Assembly: GCA_030152605.1 (NCBI GenBank) | Contig: JASLJB010000039.1 | Coordinates: forward strand, 1-16,820 | From: Acinetobacter sp. | Lineage (GTDB): Bacteria; Pseudomonadota; Gammaproteobacteria; Pseudomonadales; Moraxellaceae | Length of the DNA: 16,820 nucleotides | Reading direction: 5' to 3' | Notes under the pieces: generated by a model | Databases searched by the model: none | What the model was told of the DNA's origin: nothing | Seen by the model: only the letters and a program-made list of their open reading frames with translations | Made by a program: the position numbers and the translations under genes | Shown: positions 13,705 through 16,820 of the stretch, one piece after another | Position numbering within the stretch: the stretch's first letter is position 1 | Layout of the letters: each line of letters opens with the position of its first letter

Positions 13705-14265
13705 CTAGAGCTGTAACTTCCAATGCTTAAACTGGGCCTGTGCAGTGAGCAGGTCGGATTCAGCTTGGGCCGCATCGGTCTGTCCCTGTTGCGGAGCAGT
13801 CGCTTCAACATGTTGTAAACCCTGTCGTTGGTTTTCCCAGTATTGATATAACAGGCCTTGAATATAGCGGCCTTGCTCGGTTTTAAGCTCAAGCGCATTG
13901 AGCATGTTGAGTGCCGATTGGGCATGCTCGCGTTGGCGATTTTGCTCCATTTCAGCGCTTAAATTATTGCTGTCGCGTAAACGCTTGAGGTCGGTTTCAT
14001 ACTCTAAGCTCATGGCATTGAATTTTTCATGAAACTCATCGATGCGCGCAATATCTTGCATATCATCTGGCGTCGCGGCAAAGGTCTTGACCGGATCGGC
14101 TTTGGCAGGGGCTTGAGCTGCGGCGTGGCCACTTGAAGATGTGCTATGCGAGTCGGTACTGTGCGCTGAGGTTTGTTGTTCAGACTGCGGACTACATGCG
14201 CTGAGCAGCAGCATAGCGCCGCATAGACTGAAGATGAGTTTGCAACGATGCTGTTTTTGCTTCAT
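13705..14265 (-). CDS. Lipoprotein of unknown function
   Basis: 186 residues. The signal peptide ends in lipobox LLSAC with Cys24. Residues about 26-55 are a Ser/Thr/His/Ala/Gln-rich linker, likely disordered. Residues about 60-185 are charged and helical (ARIDEFHEKFNAMSLEYETDLKRL, then a Gln/Ala-rich end), possibly coiled coil. No known domain is recognised. GAGAG lies about five bases before the ATG. It starts 84 bases after the methyltransferase stop on the same strand, so the two could share a transcript, though nothing ties their functions. Its stop faces the exported-protein gene 33 bases away. Confidence 0.75.
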   Translation of the reverse strand: MKQKQHRCKLIFSLCGAMLLLSACSPQSEQQTSAHSTDSHSTSSSGHAAAQAPAKADPVKTFAATPDDMQDIARIDEFHEKFNAMSLEYETDLKRLRDSNNLSAEMEQNRQREHAQSALNMLNALELKTEQGRYIQGLLYQYWENQRQGLQHVEATAPQQGQTDAAQAESDLLTAQAQFKHWKLQL

Positions 14266-14349
14266 AAGGCTCTCAAGAGAAATGGCTGAAATATTGAATG
14301 GATGAGTGTCGGGCTGATCTGATGGAGATCGTTGAAGATCTCGATCCGT

Positions 14350-15126
14350 TTAGATTTTTCGATAATGAAACGCATAAGTGACATAGGGGAACACGATCTG
14401 ATCCTGTGGGCCTTTGCCGGTGTGTTGTCGCACGATCTGTTCGAACTGGGCTTTGAGGGCTTGTTGTGCTGGCTCCGGCATTGCAGCAATAAAGCTGGTC
14501 GAGAGTAAGCGTTTACTGACCACATCCTCCACCGTGCCGGCATGATGCTGTTCAAACTGTTTGAGTTCAACATAGTCAAACATCTGCTGTTGCTCAAACA
14601 CTTGCGCCCACGCCTGGTTATGAAAACGTGGCGTATCTGCCTCATATTCGGCGATGAAGTCTGCCAGTGCCTTGACCCAATCTACGCGCTCATCACGTTG
14701 ATTCCAGATCAGGCACAGTGCGCCATCTTGTTTCAGTACATGATGAATAGCGGCTAGGCTCTCTCGCGTGGCAAACCAATGAAAGGACTGTGCACAGACC
14801 ACGGCATCGAACTGCTGCGCAGGCAGTTGTGTCAGTGCATCACTTTGCGCTTGTAGGGTATCGACCTGCGGATGTTGTTGTCGCAACTGTTCAAGCATGG
14901 CCGCGACTGGCTCAACCGCAAGGATGTGCTTGCTGACTTGGCTGAGCGAGTCGAGGAACTTGCCTGTGCCTGCACCGAGATCGATGATTTTGGCATCCGT
15001 ACTTAAATGCAGATCTTGCTGCAACCACGTGACGATCGCTTGGGGATAACTGGGACGGACATGTTGATAGAGTGCTGCAGCAGAACTAAAACCGTGTTGT
15101 GCCGCAGGGTGAATCGTATTCGACAT
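14350..15126 (-). CDS. Class I SAM-dependent methyltransferase (Methyltransf_11 type)
   Basis: 258 residues. The SAM-binding fold is shown by motif I IIDLGAGTGKF (47-57), the acidic Glu72 in LAVEP that should hold the ribose, and motif IV FDAVVCAQSFHWF (106-118). The N-terminal Y-x3-RPSYP (20-28) is common in small-molecule methyltransferases of this group, such as trans-aconitate methyltransferase relatives. The substrate cannot be told. It is probably cytosolic; no signal or membrane segment. I chose the ATG at 15124-15126; a GTG directly before it would add one residue. The ribosome site is weak. Confidence 0.88.
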   Translation of the reverse strand: MSNTIHPAAQHGFSSAAALYQHVRPSYPQAIVTWLQQDLHLSTDAKIIDLGAGTGKFLDSLSQVSKHILAVEPVAAMLEQLRQQHPQVDTLQAQSDALTQLPAQQFDAVVCAQSFHWFATRESLAAIHHVLKQDGALCLIWNQRDERVDWVKALADFIAEYEADTPRFHNQAWAQVFEQQQMFDYVELKQFEQHHAGTVEDVVSKRLLSTSFIAAMPEPAQQALKAQFEQIVRQHTGKGPQDQIVFPYVTYAFHYRKI

Positions 15127-15435
15127 CACGTGATACTCAATAAGAGGTGCTGTCTAATAACTTAGCCGAATTGAATAAAAATACAAGTTGAGTTGCTTTT
15201 AGGCCAGGGGCTGTTGATCAGCCGATTTAGAGATTAATGCTGAAAAAGTGTTGAAAATCGTTCAAGTCTTTGTCAGAAAGAAACGGATTTGCTTGAGGAA
15301 TTTTGCCAAAGTGGAAGATAATGTGCTTTTTAATCTGCACAGCACGTCTAAAATAAACCCCTTAGCTTTGACGTTACGATGATGGGTAGCATATGAAGCA
15401 GTTCAGGATTTCCAACCATCTTTTTTGGTGTTGCA
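15127..15435. other. Divergent gap between methyltransferase and hydrolase-like genes
   Basis: About 310 bases with promoters needed in both directions. It contains the plus-strand promoter candidate at 15293-15322, a short inverted repeat GTGCT (15323-15327) / AGCAC (15341-15345), and a 16-codon frame (15393-15443) that overlaps the next gene. Nothing else is evident. Confidence 0.5.
15293..15322 (+). promoter_or_regulatory. Putative promoter of the hydrolase-like gene
   Basis: TTGAGG (15293-15298) and GATAAT (15317-15322) are 18 bases apart; the -10 box matches 5 of 6. It would start the transcript near 15329, about 65 bases before the upstream frame at 15393. Confidence 0.4.
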
Positions 15436-15443
15436 ATGGATAA
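15393..15443 (+). CDS. Possible 16-codon upstream frame overlapping the hydrolase-like gene
   Basis: ATG at 15393 opens MKQFRISNHLFWCCNG, and its stop TAA (15441-15443) lies just inside the start of the next gene, whose ATG is at 15436 in another frame. The arrangement is typical of translational coupling, and the downstream gene has only a weak ribosome site (GGTG). The upstream site itself is GGG about seven bases before its ATG. It could equally be chance. Confidence 0.3.
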   Translation: MKQFRISNHLFWCCNG

Positions 15444-16728
15444 GCAAATTATTTATGAAGATGATCATATCAGAGTCATCTATCTCGCAAGTCGTCACAA
15501 TACCTTGGTGTTGTCTTTTGGGGATTTGATCACCCGCGCCAAAGGCAACAGCATCAATGCTGAAAAATCACTGGCCAAATATGACTATGCCATGATCGGG
15601 ATGATGCCAAAACAAAAATCATGGTTTCCTGCCGAAAGTATCCAGGCATTGTTGCCGATCCTATTGCCGATTGTGGCAGCGTATCAACGCATTGTGGCTT
15701 ATGGCGGTTCGATGGGCGCCTATGCCGCAATCAAGTATTCAAAACTTTTGCAGCTCGATCGTGTGGTGGCCATGGTGCCGCAGTATTCGATTGATCCTGA
15801 GGATGTTGAAGATCGCCGCTATGTGGATTTCTTTGATCCGACACTGCACGCACAGATGCGGATTCAGTCTGCAGATATCGCGCCTGGGTGTGAATACATC
15901 CTGATCTATGATCCGTACTACGAAAACGATCGCGAACAGTTCGAGAAAATCCAGCAGGTGATTCCTGACTTGCATCCACTGCGTCTGCCTTATACCGGAC
16001 ATGAGGTGATTGCAGTACTGGCCAACTCCGCCTTATTGCATGACTTTATCGAACATGACATCGATGCGCGTTACTTCTACCAACAGATGCGTGAAGTCAA
16101 AAAGAACAGCAAGTTCTACTATCGCAGTGTGATTGCGCGTTCACTCGGTAATCATAATGAAGCTTTGGGCAAGATCCTAAAAAGTCGTGACTTGCAATTA
16201 GACAGTCAGTTCTTTGATGCACAACTGAAACAAAGTCTGACCCGTATTTTATTGACCAATAAACGCGTCGATGAGCAAGACCTGCTCAAGCTCGGGATTC
16301 AGGTCAATGTCCCGCATGAAACCCAACAACAGCTCTATGATCATAGTGGTCAGGTGATGGTATTTAATATAATTACCCAGAAAATTGAGAGCTATCCGCA
16401 ACAGGTGATCGATTTAAACGGGAAATATATTATTCCGATTCAACTCAGACATACCGGTTTGACTGAAATCGATGTCAATAATAAGCGTTATTTTATTGCC
16501 ATGAATGAGCGCCGTATCCTGAAACTGTTTAAACATGACATGCCCTTATCTTTGGATATGAGTCCGATTTTAATTTTAAAATATGCCGATTTTTATGTCA
16601 TGGGCTATAAACAACTGTATATGCGCAGCGTAGAGGGGCATTGTTACTTCGATAGTGACAGCATGACCGATCAGGTCAAATTATCCAGTCAGGCACCAGT
16701 TGACGAAGCCTTGGATCTGCTGACTTAA
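15436..16728 (+). CDS. Alpha/beta-hydrolase-like protein with an unassigned C-terminal domain
   Basis: 430 residues. The first half looks like an alpha/beta hydrolase: beta strand TLVLSFGD, nucleophile elbow YGGSMGAYAA with Ser92, an acidic candidate Asp159 in ILIYDPYYEND, and a histidine candidate His189 in PYTGHE. A Ser92-Asp159-His189 triad is thus possible. The second half (about 215-430) is not recognised; it is rich in beta-type sequence with several NGKYIIPIQLRHTG- and YFIAMNERR-like stretches. There is no signal peptide or membrane segment, so it is probably cytosolic. Similar Ser-elbow proteins are found near polysaccharide genes in some bacteria, but no such genes are seen here. It may be coupled to the short frame at 15393-15443. 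The next gene follows after 66 bases. Confidence 0.75.
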   Translation: MDKQIIYEDDHIRVIYLASRHNTLVLSFGDLITRAKGNSINAEKSLAKYDYAMIGMMPKQKSWFPAESIQALLPILLPIVAAYQRIVAYGGSMGAYAAIKYSKLLQLDRVVAMVPQYSIDPEDVEDRRYVDFFDPTLHAQMRIQSADIAPGCEYILIYDPYYENDREQFEKIQQVIPDLHPLRLPYTGHEVIAVLANSALLHDFIEHDIDARYFYQQMREVKKNSKFYYRSVIARSLGNHNEALGKILKSRDLQLDSQFFDAQLKQSLTRILLTNKRVDEQDLLKLGIQVNVPHETQQQLYDHSGQVMVFNIITQKIESYPQQVIDLNGKYIIPIQLRHTGLTEIDVNNKRYFIAMNERRILKLFKHDMPLSLDMSPILILKYADFYVMGYKQLYMRSVEGHCYFDSDSMTDQVKLSSQAPVDEALDLLT

Positions 16729-16794
16729 TGCTACATCAGCCCGTCAGGCACTGATGGGCGCATCACATCTTAGGATCAACAAGGAGCGTACAGC

Positions 16795-16820
16795 ATGAAA
16801 GCGGTATTTTTAGACCATGC
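16795..16820 (+). CDS. Start of a further gene, possibly a D-2-hydroxyacid dehydrogenase
   Basis: Only MKAVFLDHA is in the window, preceded by a strong ribosome site (AAGGAG, about eight bases before the ATG). The opening resembles the N terminus of Acinetobacter D-2-hydroxyacid (glycerate-type) dehydrogenases, but nine residues cannot prove it. It is on the same strand as the hydrolase-like gene and 66 bases after it. Confidence 0.4.

Noticed and set aside
16734..16759. CATCAG/CTGATG inverted repeat after the hydrolase-like gene, as a terminator
   Set aside because: The stem is only 6 bp with an 11-base loop and no U run. A similar loose repeat follows the nuclease-like gene (near 12944-12976) and is equally weak.
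1..16820. CRISPR array, transposon or prophage
   Set aside because: No regularly spaced direct repeats of CRISPR size, no transposase or integrase frame, and no terminal inverted repeats were found. The repeats at 10256-10406 are too short and closely spaced.

Overview
The window looks like chromosomal DNA of a gammaproteobacterium of the genus Acinetobacter (Moraxellaceae). The main support is a close CraA-type efflux pump, a free-standing fused hisIE gene, a YccS-type FUSC protein and moderate GC with AT-rich gaps. This placement comes from recognising protein families by eye; no search was run. I see no rRNA, tRNA, CRISPR array, insertion sequence or phage gene.

Left end (1-2235, minus strand): a class II microcin export module. 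It reads, in transcription order, a small glycine-zipper bacteriocin precursor (1642-1899), two stacked hairpins of which the second looks like an intrinsic terminator (1533-1593), an HlyD-type membrane-fusion protein (127-1419) and the first 44 codons of a C39-peptidase ABC exporter (1-134, runs off the window). The exporter start overlaps the HlyD stop, so those two are probably translationally coupled. The peptide has a GA-type leader that the C39 domain should cut. No convincing immunity gene is visible.

Middle left (2236-5576, minus strand): hisIE for steps 2 and 3 of histidine synthesis, a patatin-like phospholipase and a full-length chromate transporter ChrA. A 466-base gap then separates chrA from the divergent craA (plus strand, chloramphenicol/multidrug efflux).

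Middle right (7292-11569, minus strand): a 734-residue FUSC/YccS membrane protein, a lipoprotein-type Cu/Zn superoxide dismutase (sodC) and an AI-2E/PerM family permease. The gap upstream of sodC holds two kinds of short tandem repeat, and the gap between sodC and the FUSC gene holds an inverted pair of DnaA-box-like sequences.

Right (11699-16820): an orphan ParA-type ATPase faces away from a membrane-anchored nuclease-like protein of the Holliday-junction-resolvase-related type. Then come an exported protein of unknown function, a lipoprotein and a SAM methyltransferase on the minus strand, and finally a 430-residue alpha/beta-hydrolase-like protein whose start overlaps a 16-codon upstream frame. 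The window ends in the first codons of another gene.

The most interesting part is the microcin module; the rest is mostly ordinary core and envelope-stress genes with some unexplained intergenic repeats.
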